From contig JAVHNS010000004.1 of NCBI GenBank assembly GCA_036872755.1, forward strand, positions 682,001 to 746,000: a stretch of 64,000 bases of DNA, read 5' to 3'. Numbering within the stretch: the first letter of the stretch is position 1; each line of letters starts with the position of its first letter. This DNA comes from Orbilia blumenaviensis (lineage: Eukaryota > Ascomycota > Orbiliomycetes > Orbiliales > Orbiliaceae). The notes beneath the pieces were generated by a model that was not told where the DNA came from, searched no databases, and worked only from the letters and a program-made list of their open reading frames with translations. Both the position numbers and the translations under genes were made by a program. Of this stretch, positions 22,553 to 35,900 are shown piece by piece.

Positions 22553-24801
22553 TCACCAGCCATACTGATCTTCGACAAACCTGACAATAGCCCCTCTCCT
22601 GCCCAACTCAGCCACTGCTAGCCTAACTTCATCTCTCATACCCGGAGGGCCACAGACCATAACTGTAGTTCCTTTTTCTTGGTTTTGCGTGATTAACTCG
22701 GCCTCCAGTACTTCCCTGAGCTTGATACGCTTACCGATTGATACAGTGACGTCGGTATTGCCCCATCTTGCCTGTTCATCGACAATCTTGCTATCAGTTC
22801 GTTCGCTGAATAAGTCTTCTATAGCTCGAATAAGTGGCTCAGTGCGTACACCCCAGAACAGTTTAGTTGTGCCAGGAACAGCTGCCAGGAATGGGCGATC
22901 GAGGAAAGGTAGAACGCCTGTGATCCCAACACCTCCAGCAAAGAGCAATACATTCGGATACTGATTTGTAGGGCGTGGCCTTGGTGAGTTTAATATAGAG
23001 GTTTCTGGGCCATATGACCCTTCGACCAACGTAAGAATACCGGTCGGAGTCCCAGCTTGTGCTGCCAGCTTGGATGTGAGCCCACCCATCCGCCGAATAA
23101 AAAACACGATACCTGGGCCCCTTTGCTGTTCCGTATTAGCCCTTGAGGTAACCATCTTTGCCTCTGTTGCGCCCTCTTTTCCAGCTTCCAAATCTTCCGA
23201 GGCTGTATCACTCTTAGATGACCGTGCGAGTGGCAACACCGAGAACGGGTGGTTCTCCCAAACACGCCAGGTTAATGTCGGAAAGTATAAGTAAGCTTGT
23301 CCATGTACATCGACGTCTGGGACCTCAACTTTAAGGTAGTCGTCATCAATGACCGAAATGTATGCCCTCTTCATCAGACCATTTTGTACAAGCTTAATTG
23401 GCCTCATGAGAAATCTGTCGAACCCCCAAAATGCGAATGCAACCGCAACCCATATTTCATAGCCCCACTGCCAATAGTAGCGGAAGTAAACATGGAGAAA
23501 TGTGCCGATGATCGCGATCAGGAAGAGAATGATATGAGAAGCCAAGAAAAATTCATACATCTTCTGACGGATGGGAAGGATGGAAAATGGAAGGATTAGG
23601 GTGAACCCGAGGGTACCAATTATGCCCCAGTACCAGTATGGATATGCAGCTTCTTCTGCATGGGTACCTAGTTTGACCTGGAACTGAAGATATAAAACAG
23701 AATGTAAACATGCTTGGATGATAGTCAAAAACCCGAGCCAACGATGAAGCAACACAAATGTAGAACGAGACCAATTTGTGACGTATAACAAGAGATTATT
23801 CCGGCTCGAGTAGAGTATTGATAGGATGAGGTTCCCGAAGCTTAACATGCCGGCACGGTTCGCTACGGAGATCGCAACGGCCTGTGGGCCTTCGTACCAG
23901 AGGTTCGGAGAAACAATTGTGTACGAGACACCCGAGAGGATTATGTTGATTGCCCAAATGTAGAATATGAAAAGCAATTGACCACGTGTAGGGACGATGC
24001 CGAGCCCGAGCAATGCTGGAACAGCATGGCTAGATCCGAAGGCTGGTGGATCGATGAAATTCGAGTATACTTTCGTGACAACTGATTGTGGAAGTGGCAG
24101 GAAACGAACAAGAGAGAACAGTATCGGGCCAACGGTGCAAGTCAATACGATCACCAGGCTGTTGAAGTAAAAATATTATTAGTATATCGATACTCTAGAG
24201 TCTTGATCGGGTGACGGTTCTGCGCTTACGTGTACACATTGTCAACAGAAATATTTTTTTCAATTGCGGAGAGTGCGCCAAAATTGGCGGAATAGAACCA
24301 TTCATTGACTAGCGATGTTCGGTTCAGCACCTCCGTAGAATTAACAACATCTGCGGGTGGATTAGTAACCCGAGAAAGAGCGTCTTGATATGAGTATTTT
24401 GGCAGAGGTTGGTTGTCTTTGCGCCCCGCAACATTCATCTCCCAGTACGTTTCGAGCTTCGAGACAGGGGTATCGCCGGGGCAGTGGGTATGGATACACC
24501 AAGCTAATGTCTGAAGGAAAAAGTCGTTTGTGGCGTAGCATTGAGGTGATGGCATATGATGCATCATCATCATTGAACCATGATCCTCTCCGTGATGTGA
24601 GTCTCCACAGTCGAGCTTGAAGCCAGCGGCGGAGTTACGACAAGCATATGCGCAGACTGGGTCCCATTGTTTAACGCCAAGGCCAACCGTGCCTCCATGA
24701 GCGACTCGCCCAGTGAAGTCTTTTCCAGCTGCTGTTATAACTTTTAGAAATACACTTATCGCTAAAAGGTAGAAGTGCATTTGAGACACCATAATTACCA
24801 A
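22553..24801 (-). CDS. FRE-type ferric/cupric reductase, transmembrane
   Basis: This plasma-membrane flavocytochrome passes electrons from cytosolic NADPH through FAD and two hemes to Fe(III) or Cu(II) outside the cell before uptake. Minus-strand exons are 24801-24230 and 24158-22553. The 71-nt intron has a GTAAGC donor and a CAACAG acceptor, and phase 2 is kept. The product has 725 residues from the first ATG; ATG 24792 or 24780 would give a tighter signal peptide ending near VITAAG. Heme-ligand His pairs are at about 329/343 and 399/413, each 14 apart on neighbouring helices, as in the family. The FAD motif HPFSVLP is at about 494-500, GSYGPE at 571-576, the NADPH loop LFAGGVGITG at 596-605, CGPPGM at 693-698, and the usual aromatic terminus DQYGW closes the protein. 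The N-terminal external domain carries a Met/His-rich stretch (HHGEDHGSMMMMHHM) at about 69-83. All key residues are intact. Metal preference is inference. Confidence 0.95.
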
Positions 24802-27413
24802 GAAGTAAGATAAAGAAAGGTTATTATTGCTGAGCAGACCTCTGATCCCAAAGGAACCACTGGGGCACCAACTACCTAATATATACTGGGTTTTTCACCC
24901 GCTGCACCAACATCATAAGCACAGAGATACCTCTGTCAGCCATCAATCTTGGATATAACTGACCATTATGCATTATATCAACCTTTGATAATTGCGCTCA
25001 GAGCTAGCTGCAGCTGCAACCGCAAAATTGAACAGTACTAACGTTTTCAACTGTGCTGCGAGATGTACCCGCTTAGCGAGATGGTCACTGATTTTTGGTG
25101 TGGTTTGGTGACTATCTCGCCGGGTGGGTACATCTCGCAGCACCGTTGAAAACGTTATACACGAGTTCCGGCCGACTAGGGTTCTTCTGGAAAGGTATAG
25201 TTATCTTAAAGAAATTTTGGTGAACAGTTACTCGGGCCACTTATAGACAAGGCCGCATCATGCATGTTCACAGCGCGGAGTCATATCAACTGTTGGTATT
25301 CCGCCAAGCGTGTTGCTTTGGGGCTGCCCAATAAGAGCATCGTGATTGCAGCCACCGTCCCAAAATGAGACCCACCTGAGCTGGTTTGAGCAGTTTGACT
25401 GCAGCTTGAACAGTCCCGCGATCCAATGGGACGGAATCCAAAACCTGGATTTCTTTAATTATGTAATTACTGAATCGCTAATCCCAAATAATATTATCAA
25501 TACTATATCTATCGAAGGGCATTGGCTAAGAGTTTCTAGCGTTGTAATACGCCGCCGCCGCGTGAGAACCCAGAGTACCACAATTTCCCAAGGTGCTGGT
25601 CCATGTGTTTCTTTTTGTTGCCTGTTTAGCGATGGATTGTGCATATTCACCCGCACAGTTTGGCCAAATCCTTTACCCAGTTACACTTATACGTTGCCCT
25701 TGGGTCCAGGGACCGGTTGGCTTTGTGGCAGGGGAGCAGTGAAACGAGTCGAGTACTCTAAACTAACGTACACTCGATCGCCCAGGGTCCTGAAGGTTAA
25801 CGTGGTCATGAAAATATTTAAACCGCTCTGTTCGAGGTTCTTATTCTCAAGCTACAGCCTATATATATGGACTCGCAAAAGGTAGGAATAGTGACACCGC
25901 TATTGATACATGGTAGATATCCGAATATTTTAAATAATCACCTGCGCTAGGAAATAAATACTATAAGGTGGGACATTGAAGCTATTCGATGCATGCAATT
26001 GCAAGGTAGAATTTAACAACGCTAGCAGTATAACCCGTGGAACCCAAAGTCTGGCTCTAGTCTCATAACCAATATGGCTCGTATGCGGCTTCTGCTTATG
26101 GCTACTCTGGCATATCCTATAGGATTATATTCGTGTTGACGCGCATTTCCTAGCAGATACCCCTAGATACGTTTGTCGGGCGTGCGGTTTAACGACCTAT
26201 TACCTTAGGCAGCTGAGGACATACCAGGAAATCTCTGCTCCAGCTTATAGACTCTGCCGTACTTACACTATACATCTAGTGATATATTTAGGTAATGTAT
26301 AGGAGTTACAGGAGTCATTTGTCTTGTGTCTCCTTCATATGGCACAAATTTGATATCTTAGAGTATACAACCACTGCAGTGAGAGTGTGAGTGAAGTGAA
26401 AGAGGGATGGTTTCATTTTGTGTGCGCTAGCTACTAAATATGTTAGAAAAGTCCAACACCCCCCTTTTGACAGTAGCCGTCGAGGGCTTTGCAAATTTGG
26501 TCGACCTCGTAACTAAACTTGTGTTTGTTGTGCTCGAAACTAGTACGACACGCGAAATTCTAACCACTTCGATAAGGCAGTTCGGTCATTGTTTTGGACT
26601 CTTTGCTTCTGCACGAATCTCATTTCCTTTAACTTCTCTAGATGTTAAAAAATCACTCTAAACAATATTATGGCATCCTTTTCTTGATGAATTCGATGTA
26701 TTACTAGGTATAGATATCAATATATTCTGCATACTTCAAAAGAATTCAAAAAGTACCCACTACTACAAGATGGACAAATTGTATTGGTATGTTGATTATT
26801 ACGAATATGTAACTGGACTTTTTTAGCTGTCCCTTTTGGAACCCATCTCTAGCAAGTTCTGGGTTAGTAAAAAGTGACGTTGAGACTGTAACTTACTTAG
26901 GATAAGCTGTGCCCTCTAACACTCGTTAACCACGTTCGATCTCATTTTCAACGCGTGTTGGATTCCAACAAGGTTCGTATTCATATACTTAGTATGTATT
27001 GCGCGCCGTGGGGTCTCATGAGTATCTATAGGTAGCCCTGAGAAGCTGTTGACAAATGTATTATTTGCCTTGGGGTATATATATCTATTTCCACGATTTT
27101 CGCGATCGCTGCTTTAGGTGCGGTGCTATATACTCCGCTAGTATATAGCTATATGTAGTGATACGAAAGCCCACGGCCTATACACCCACTAGCATATAGG
27201 AGATAATACGAGGTTTCCATACGCATTTCGAGGGCACCTTGTTCCAGTCCCATAAAACGGCCTCACCAAACTCCATATTTTTGGCCGTGTATTTGCACAC
27301 TTTAATTATATATATTTGACATATATTATCAAACGAGCTTCTACCCCTAAAATATCGCCCGATACATCCACGAACTCTTTAAGGTATATCAGGCTCCCGC
27401 CTTTGTATCAATA
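24802..27413. other. Gene-poor 2.6 kb with one foldback element
   Basis: Apart from the hairpin at 25039-25157, I see no supportable gene. A 179-codon plus-strand frame at 25346-25885 begins with TTG, has no domain and contains unlikely composition. The stretch at 26.9-27.4 kb is rich in short TATA-like words before the next gene. It may hold old degraded repeats. Confidence 0.5.
25039..25157. repeat. Foldback/MITE-like inverted repeat
   Basis: Arms of about 50 nt (25039-25089 and 25108-25157) are reverse complements with a handful of mismatches around a loop of about 18 nt. The termini read TAACGTTTTCAAC and GTTGAAAACGTTA. TAC lies on both outer sides, a possible short target duplication. 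No reading frame is present. Confidence 0.75.
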
Positions 27414-28623
27414 ATGAAAAAGGTCCACTATCGACTATCACTTCTTCTATATATTTCTACAAATTTATCTTCTACCGCTGTCCAATCCGCCCCGACTTCG
27501 GGAAACAGTAGTGTTTTATTAGTTTTGGGGGACCAACGAGATTTGGATATATGTTCCGGCTCTCCGGTGTCAACAATTCCTGCACCCACTCCTTCTTCAA
27601 CTAAGTCAGAATATGCGACACGCTCAATGGAGACTCCTGGTTGCTCTCCCGACAATGAGAGAATATTGCTTCCCGAAAACGGTTCCGAACTATGCTGCGG
27701 TTTGGATCGTGATTCGCAACCAATAGGCTGCATGGCAGACACAAACTCGACAATACATCCAACCGACGAGGCGGGGACAGAAAGACAACCTACTCTCAAC
27801 GAAAACCAGCGAAACCGAAATACGGCGCGGGCGGGCACTGGTGCGCAAAGCAATCACGGTATATCTCCCGCAAGTTTATATTTGAAGAGGGTTGTTTGCC
27901 CTAGAATCGACCACATACTAGAACTTGATGGAGACCCCGAAAACTATATTCAAATGGAGTCGCGGCCCCAGACCAGACCTGATCCTGCTCTTGACTTTAT
28001 TTTGGCGCGGTAGGTCTGCTAGCTGCTATAGTCATATATTTTTGATATTTTACACGAAACAATAATGGGCTAACGCTCTTAATAGGCACTATTTCACTAA
28101 TCTAATTGAGATTTGCGAAACTTGTGAGTGCGATGAATACACCAATGGAGTTCGTGCAGTACCGACCTCAGAGCAGTGCCAAACAGAAGAAACCGCAATG
28201 CGTTGTAGAGACTGGCTTCGCTGTACCTGCGAAATCCATATGCTAGGATATGTAGGCTATATTGAGAGTGATGCAATAGGTGCATATTCTAGAGCACTCG
28301 AGCAAGTGCCAAGATGGCTTAAGGAAAGAAACCCGCACTATCGCCTTCGTACGGGTAACCCTAGAACCCCAATGTTGAGATGGGGGCCGCCTAGAGACGG
28401 ATTGTATGACGGTATGGAACACCATGGCAGTGATAGATATTTAGTTCAAGATTCTGTCGAGCCCTACTTTTTAGAGGGCCGAACGGCAAAGGACGACATC
28501 GGAGGCCCTTTATGGCCTAAAATCGCAAATTTGGGGCTGGACATCATTCCAAAACAGCTTTCTAGTGGGATCTCAAAACGTGGGACTGATGAGAGGAAAA
28601 ATAAAGACCAGGGGCGGCACTAA
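27414..28623 (+). CDS. Secreted Cys-containing protein of unknown family
   Basis: Exons are 27414-28009 and 28086-28623. The intron starts GTAGGT, contains GGCTAACG and ends TTAATAG; phase 2 closes correctly. The 377-residue product starts with MKKVHYRLSLLLYIS and a signal peptide cleaved near Ser25/Ala26 is likely. The N-terminal half is Ser/Thr/Pro-rich with scattered Cys and several N-glycosylation sequons. The second half is more globular and begins with a dense Cys set across the junction (EICETCECDEY, then MRCRDWLRCTCE), which could form disulphides. No transmembrane segment or GPI signal is evident. I do not recognise the family. A secreted orphan next to repeats fits an effector candidate, but nothing in the sequence proves that. 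Confidence 0.72.
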
Positions 28624-29335
28624 AAGTCTAGCTTCCTTGAAGATTTCCAGCTTATGAGTTAACAGATTACATAGCTTACAAGAGGTTGTAATCCAAAGAC
28701 AAGACATGGCTGGTCAACTATGAGGAAGCCTCAGCTTGAAAATCTATCTGCAAAGGTCGCAATAGTATCTAGTGTGTTTGATGTACCCTAACTGGGGCAG
28801 CTAGGACTTTTTAGCAACTTTAACTTGTCCGAAGTATTATGATAGTAAACACTACTTATGCGATAACGGGAACCGTGAAAACATAGCACTAGTATATATG
28901 GCAGCAGTTACTTGGCATCGCTCATCTTTGTCTTCCCTTAAGATAAGAAGTGTATGGGATGTGGCAAGGTTTCGGGGTATACTCTTATAAATTGGCTGGC
29001 TTTTAATATAAATCCGGAATTTGATTCCAAAATCTGAAGGCATAGCGATGGATAGAAGCTTAAATTGATTTTTGTACAAGACAGATGGGTACATATGCAT
29101 GAGCATAAAGATAATGCGTTCTATGGACATAAAGGTCAGGATCAGATCCCGAGATGACTTCTATCCACACTAAGAGATATTTGAAAAGAAGATGACAGAA
29201 TTGATAATGAAGCTTATGCGTATAGGGCCTTCAGGAAAGATGTGGTATATTTTCAAATGCAAGTATTAATAGCATTATGCATCGAATACCTAGAAGCATA
29301 AGTGGGGATCGTGGCCTGTAGTATTGAGTTCCACC
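28624..29335. other. Convergent intergenic region
   Basis: This contains 3' flanks of the two neighbouring secreted-protein genes. A minus-strand frame at 28852-29130 has no features. Nothing further is recognised. Confidence 0.45.
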
Positions 29336-29903
29336 TTAACCGTCACAGTTGGAGCTACAGTAGTTGAAAGTGAAACGACATGATCCCCAGAACCAGACAG
29401 ATCCACACCTCTTGCAGCCTCCTTGATTATAAATAGACATTGCCCTATTAACATTGTCATGACGTCAGTGAAATTCTATTTTGTTTAATAATTTAGTAAG
29501 AAACATACTTGTTCGCAAGGTTATAACCATATGAGACACCTGCGTTTCCAGCGGAAATATAGTCTGCGGGGTTTCCGCAAGTCCACATGGCGAGACAATG
29601 GCCATTTGTAAATGCGTCATATTTTACCCAAGATCGTTTCTCGCTCCACCATGTTTTCCCATCGATTTTGAATGCACCAAGAGCTTGGATACATGCATCT
29701 TTGGGAACGGTACTACACATCCCGGATCCCTTGCAATCCCAGCTATCCCGCTTCTCAAGAGTAGCCCTAACCTCGAGAGCAGAGTTTGTGCTTTCTGTTT
29801 CGACATGAACATTGGGTTTTGGGGCTGTTGGCAATCCCAATACTCCCGAGACCAGGACTTGAAGTAGTGACACGAGAAGAAGGATTTTATTAAAGAATTG
29901 CAT
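29336..29903 (-). CDS. KP4 killer-toxin-like small secreted protein
   Basis: Minus-strand exons are 29903-29509 and 29444-29336. The 64-nt intron has a GTATGT donor and a TTAATAG acceptor, and the phase closes, giving 167 residues. Residues 1-23 are a signal peptide ending at VLGLP. A propeptide-like segment ends with LEKR at about residues 49-52, a probable Kex2 processing site. The mature part carries the family hallmarks: CKGSGMC near its start, a central Cys in WTCGNPAD, and in exon 2 GCKRCGS followed by an FTFNYC block, comparable with the GC-x2-CGS and TVNY elements of KP4-like proteins. KP4 proteins block calcium channels of competing fungi or affect plant roots; many ascomycetes carry KP4-like genes of unproven activity. 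The frame is intact. Assignment rests on a handful of motifs. Confidence 0.75.
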
Positions 29904-32900
29904 TTTGAAACTTCTTATCGTTTGATATTTGGGGTACTTGAATAAATTTAAATACTACCACTGGGTAGCTGATAGAATGTTTTGAAAAGATATGTTTTGC
30001 AAAGCTTAGGCTTGGTAGGTTGTACGCTGATGATCATAGAAGAGGTCTCCTGAAGGGTCTTTCTCAGTTAATTTATAGAATTTTCACTCGCGTACTATTA
30101 TCCAGATATGACGGGCAGAGGTGTACTGAAGCAATTTTCAACGAATTCATGAAGTTGGACCACTGAATATTCTCTATAACCATAACACTCATACATTGAC
30201 AACTCGAGTTGTACGTTGAGTAATATCGGACTTGCATATACTCGGCAGTATCAGCGCCACTAGTGCGAACATATAAGTCACTCAAAATTTCAATTTATGA
30301 CGCCAAAAATCCGAACCCCGATAGATAGACATCTGGTCTCTTGGATAGACTACCTGATCCTGTAAATTATTCTTTGAAGTTCTTGCTACGGTAAAGATCT
30401 CTCGAAAAAACCACACATTCGCTGTTCTGAGACATGCGGCGAATTCGCGAATTTAACGTCAAACAGGCCAGGGTCTAATCAAGTTATCCCCAGCCCTGCC
30501 GCAAAATGAGCGAAGGTGAGTGCGAATAAAAGAGGATAAAATTTCCGAACTAAACACCTTCGGCACAACCTGAGCCCAACTAGAGGAACATCTTATTACT
30601 TCGTGGCTTCAAATTAGTATTCAAACCTGCGTACGAAGGCTTTGCAAAGCATTGTCGTGCATATATATATAAACGAATCTGCGCAGCGTCGATTCATCCG
30701 GCAACTCTAAAAGCTACAGGGGTAATTGATTGGCCGATACATGCTCTCGCAATAACTAGGCACTCTAGGCTACACAGGAATTCGGAACCCCACATTTTAA
30801 AGTTCGGACCAGCTAGTTTATACCTTGCATGCGGCGGAACACGCTGCGCACGGTGATGCCGAAGGCTCAAGTCACTGCTAATCAGAATAGGTGTTGCAAC
30901 TCCATCAAGAACTCTCAGACCTGTCGACTAGTTTTTATTTGTGAGAAAATATGGGTAGCGGCGTGTGCTAGCGCTCTAGTCAAAACCAATTAACGAATTA
31001 AGGAACTAGAATCCTCCTTCAAAACGGAGTTTACCTTTGGGTGGGTGTCGGTGGTCTCTCTTGATTCATATCAACCCTTTCTATGTGTCCCAATGTTGCG
31101 GCTTTGGAACCGAAAATAAAAAAGCGAAAATGAAAGTAGTCACTAGGTTTAAAACATCTAATTCGATAAAAGAACAGCTTTTCCCGCGGTCTCTAGAGGG
31201 GTGCTGTAGCCTGATGTGCTTGAAGTATACAACTTTGCCTTCTAATTCAATTAGGCTGTAGGGCGTTTTGAGAAATATTCAAGATGGTTTTTTGAGAGAC
31301 TGGCATTTATATGGGCGTATGTTTACTAAACAGAGTTAATGTCAGGGGCATAAGCTACATGAATATGCGCATGCAAGCTTGTTTTAAATTTTTGATTACC
31401 GCCGGGCCGTACCGCATGCAAATTGCAAGGTACCACACTACGTAATTAATACGGATTGCAATCGATTGATGATCCTTAAGCTTCGTATGTAGAGGCGAAC
31501 ACCCAACATCATCAACCCAGATATCTATACTTCCTAGATAGCTAGCGATAAAATTAAGAGCTGGCTGGATCATGACCAACTGGGTAACAAGCTTAATTGC
31601 CGAAGTACAAGTAATATCATATTTCGGTGAGTAGCAAGGCCTTGCAGTTGGATTTTATTGCTTGACCTAGCTAATCGGTAGTGCGTTGTGCTCCCTGAAA
31701 TTACAACAACTCCTGACTGTGTTGTAGCTTCGAGGTTACCCTTCAGTACCGGCCCCTAACCAGCTTGATGATAGATGCGAAATCCGCCGATGCGAAATTC
31801 TTGGGTGATGCATCAGGAAGAAATCCAAGAATCTTAAAAAAAACAAGAAATTATTTGACGCAGTGTTTCTTTGGTGAGAAGAATATTCGAGTACCCTAAA
31901 GGTGTTCCCGTAGTGTTGTAACCGGAGTAGAACGGGTTGAACATGTCGAGCAGAATTAATTAACATGTGGAGCTGGCTCTACAAATTCCGGGCACAGGCT
32001 GGCCCTTGGCTCACTAGCCTTTTAGCAGCCTTTCAATTCAATATCTTTCAAACAAAACTACCACCTGTCTGACTACTTCTTGGATATTAGTCGGAAAAAA
32101 AGCGCCCTGGCGGTATTCCATAGTATTTCAACACACTGAGCGCCAAGCGTGTAAGCTAGCCCAAGCCGGTAGCTGTGCTGACAGGCCAATACACTATGTG
32201 ATACCTATAGCTACGGCCTGACTATTAAATTATCATTAAAAAGGCTAGCGTGCGGTGTGGCTGTCTGCGAATTTGAGAAGCGCCTTTCAACGGTCCTGCG
32301 TGAAGGCTTGGTGTCGGCTATAGAGCGTTGCCGTTGCCACCAACCGAATAAACTTTCTTGGCCCAGTGCGCTAGGGCACACATACACACTCCGAATTTAG
32401 TGCTATGATGCTGTTATAAACATCCTGATGCCGACGGGTGGTATATTTTATCAACGGTCGCTGAGAATGTGGTGAAGCTAGTGGCCCATGTTCCAGATGA
32501 TCACGGAAACGGTTGATTTGGACGCGCCACGGCAGTGTAGATATGGTTTCCGTACCCATTAAACGTCTTATAATTATTCCAATCTTATAAGGAATATGGT
32601 CTCATTAAAGTTGATACCATGAATGTGAAATTCATGTTATCCTATTAATGATCGACCGAGCCCTTCGTACCGTGAATACTCCAAAGGTCAGTGCGTCCGG
32701 AAAGTTCATTGGGATTCTTACGTCGTGTTGGATATATGCGCGGCCCACCGTGGTTTGATCCCCATGGATCTGTAATCCCGCCGAGTCAGGTCGAGAAGGC
32801 CAACCCAAATAGGTGATGCCAGAGGGGAGTTGTAATCACACAAATGGACAATTGCAACGGCAGTGTCTGTTTGTCGGACGAACTCGCTAACCTCAGAATT

Positions 32901-35900
32901 TCGTAGCTCCTACGGACTATATCTGTTGCGTAGGAAGAAGTAAGGCATTTTTTCTATATGATATAAAGACTACTTCAAACAGGACCATATTATTTTCTAT
33001 TGGGCCATAGGTATAAATATGTATAGAACTGCGAGAAGGTCTTGGCCGAGTACTAACATTCAGTACATGAACATTGCTTCTGTTACACCTATTTCTATCT
33101 ATTAGGCAATTTATGTAGTGGAGATGGGAAATATCTCATTTTTCGGAGAAGGTAGAACTGAGTAGTTCCGTCGAATCTTCATCCCTAGGCACATAAGTTT
33201 GGAGGATCGTGTGGCTGAATTCATGAAGGTTCAGGGCCACGACTGCCATACGTTACTTGGCCTGGCTTGAATGTCCGTCTACATACATGCGGCTGAGATC
33301 CTCGCGTTGTAATTGTTGGATTTAGCGCAAGTCCAGCCTAGAATTAGACCTTTCGTGGCCATGCATACGCCAGTGCCGTATCTGAAGCGACTCCAATAAA
33401 AAGTTGCTTTGAACACCATTAAAGGCTTGCCCTTTTAATGCAGCTAATTCACTTAGGCCTCCGTACCGTTGCGTGAGGATCGAGGTCTGGGCGACGTGGC
33501 AATGGCACGAAATAATGCAACATTAATGCATTACTGAATCAATTGCGTGTTTCTAATTACTTGAACTTTACCTTGGTGCTAGCATTAACCAGGTAGTATC
33601 GCGGTTAACAAAACCCTATGTGCACACGTGCATACTAATGTTTTTATTATTTCAGCTTTCATATCGCTGGATTCGAGGCCACCCATGTCGATACAGGTAG
33701 ACACCTTCACTTCACTAAGTTCAAGTACACTCTAGATCTTGTCAGTGGCTGATGGTATGTGGGCTAAATATTGTGTTCTAAGGTATAGGAGGTTTATTGA
33801 GTGACGAGAAATGTGAAGAGCTCTACTACAACGATGATACAGCGACTAGAATTTTGGCTTGATGCTTCTTGGTAGCTGTGGTAACACCAAGTTGGCATCG
33901 TAGTGAGCGCTGGTCAGCTTACCCGCGCAACAGCGAGACCAAGCCCTCCAATGAATTTAAATCTAGGCTCGATTGTGCGCCCTTCGCACACGATGTTAAC
34001 ATTCACTACAATTACAATATTCCCTCTGCGTGGTCCGACCGTCCGGAAAAACATCTGCATTACGAAAATTAGACGAAATGTCTAATAAAAAAAGAATATA
34101 TGTCCGTTGATTAGCGTAAAATTTGAAAGCGAGCTACGGTTGGCTCCCGAAAATAGCTTTGGCCCTAACTAGCAGGATGGAAAGTGACTTGTGGGAAAAT
34201 TTGCAGCTGCTCTCTTGGTTAAGCGAAGTCAGGGTCCAGCGCGAATAGAATATGGTAAGTACTTACGATTTCCAAGGAGTTGGGTCTGGACTATCTGTTT
34301 TATTGACAGCTATATTTCCATATTTATGTGTCTTACCTGCGGGTCTATCACAAAATTGAGACAAGTGATCGAAGACATTCGAGATTCGAGAGTAGGCATG
34401 ATATCGTACGATCTGGAATGTCGCGATTGCTGGAAGAGGTTTAGTAGCCCAGTAGAGCTCGCTGAATATGCACTACCCTGGCAGATGATTGCTTATAACG
34501 ACGGAGGGTTTCGCAGATGAAATATACAGAATTTGTCGTGGTCATCTACATGTAGTTACTAAGCGTCAGAAAGTCTGCTACCTTCAAAATTAAGCCAGAG
34601 GAAGAACCACAGCGTTCGTACAAGGCGAGCTAGTATGTGGGTCTACCAGCATCACCCGGGCACTACTCGGTGATTTCAACGGCATATCGCTTACTGGCGT
34701 GCCATATATGTACGACGGGATGATGATAACTTTAACTCCCTCGCTCAAGAATATTAGCGGATCCGAAGTACCACACAACTGTAGTATGTCGATCCGAGGG
34801 GCTGGCATGTAGTACAAATGTGGTGTCACTGGGACTATGTGGAGACAAACTATGGGCTATGTATCCGTTATATAATAGCAGCCGGCGCCGCGGCAGCCAC
34901 GCACATTTCAAAAATAAAGAATTTAAGATAGATTAAAAAGAATATTTCGATTGCTGTGGTAACCCCGATCATGCGGTATCTGTACGTATATGGTGGTATC
35001 GAAAGGTTGTCTTTCCTGAGCCCATCCTGTCAGTTAAAGACATAGTAGGGCTGCAACAATACTGTAGTGACGGGCTGTGTGGCTCTGGCTAACCCAATAA
35101 AGCGGGGGCAATAACATGGAACCGCGCTGCAAAGCAGTAAACCCTGGAGTCACAAGGAAAAACGAATACCCGGCAGCATGGACCCGCGGAGGGAAGGGCA
35201 CATTAAATTCTTAGATCTACGCTCTACAGATATCTACCTTGAGATCGTTCCGAGGTTGATTCTACCGCCATATAACCCGTGTTTTCTCGAGGACATCACC
35301 GTATACCAGTCTTATATGCACTCCTAATAGATCAAGCAGCTGCTCCACTCTGGCTGGATCAGTGGCCTCAAGCTATCTGTATCCTCACAACGTTAACGTT
35401 TTTCGGATTGTGAAATTTCGAAAGGTATTAGATGCCTTCTTGTTAGGTTTGTTTTTTGGTGTTAGTTTAATATAGCGAAGCAATGTCTACCGTAACTAGC
35501 TAATGTGTTTATCTCTCGCGAGTCCCCAACCAAATGCGCGCAATGTGTTCTCAATCTCTGATATCCGGAATAAGCTGCAGCCTTTGATCATGGGATGTAT
35601 TGGTGTGGATCATAGTTTTACTTTTTCAAAAATTTCCAATCTCAAAAGCATACAAAAGCAAGCGACACTCCAGTTCACGAACTAGCACCGCGGCTGTATT
35701 CAATCGTTGGGTGCCAGTAGTTGTAGTTTTGCTTATTGCTACATTAACTTAGTGCGTGGCAGGTAGGCGAGCCCACCGGGCTTGAGCTTGCAGGTCCGCG
35801 ATATTGAGGACTCAGAACCAAGTCCTTATGATATTATTGGGTACCGGCTCGGTTACGATAACCCGAGTCATTAGCAGAGTAAACAGCTTCTTACGCCTGG

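Noticed and set aside
25346..25885. 179-codon plus-strand frame
   Set aside because: It begins with TTG, lacks any domain, and the run of Arg codons (GCC GCC GCC-type DNA) looks non-coding.
34191..34520. 109-codon plus-strand frame in the gene desert
   Set aside because: Starts with GTG and shows no domain; a GTAAGT-like word inside hints at splicing, but no partner exon was found.
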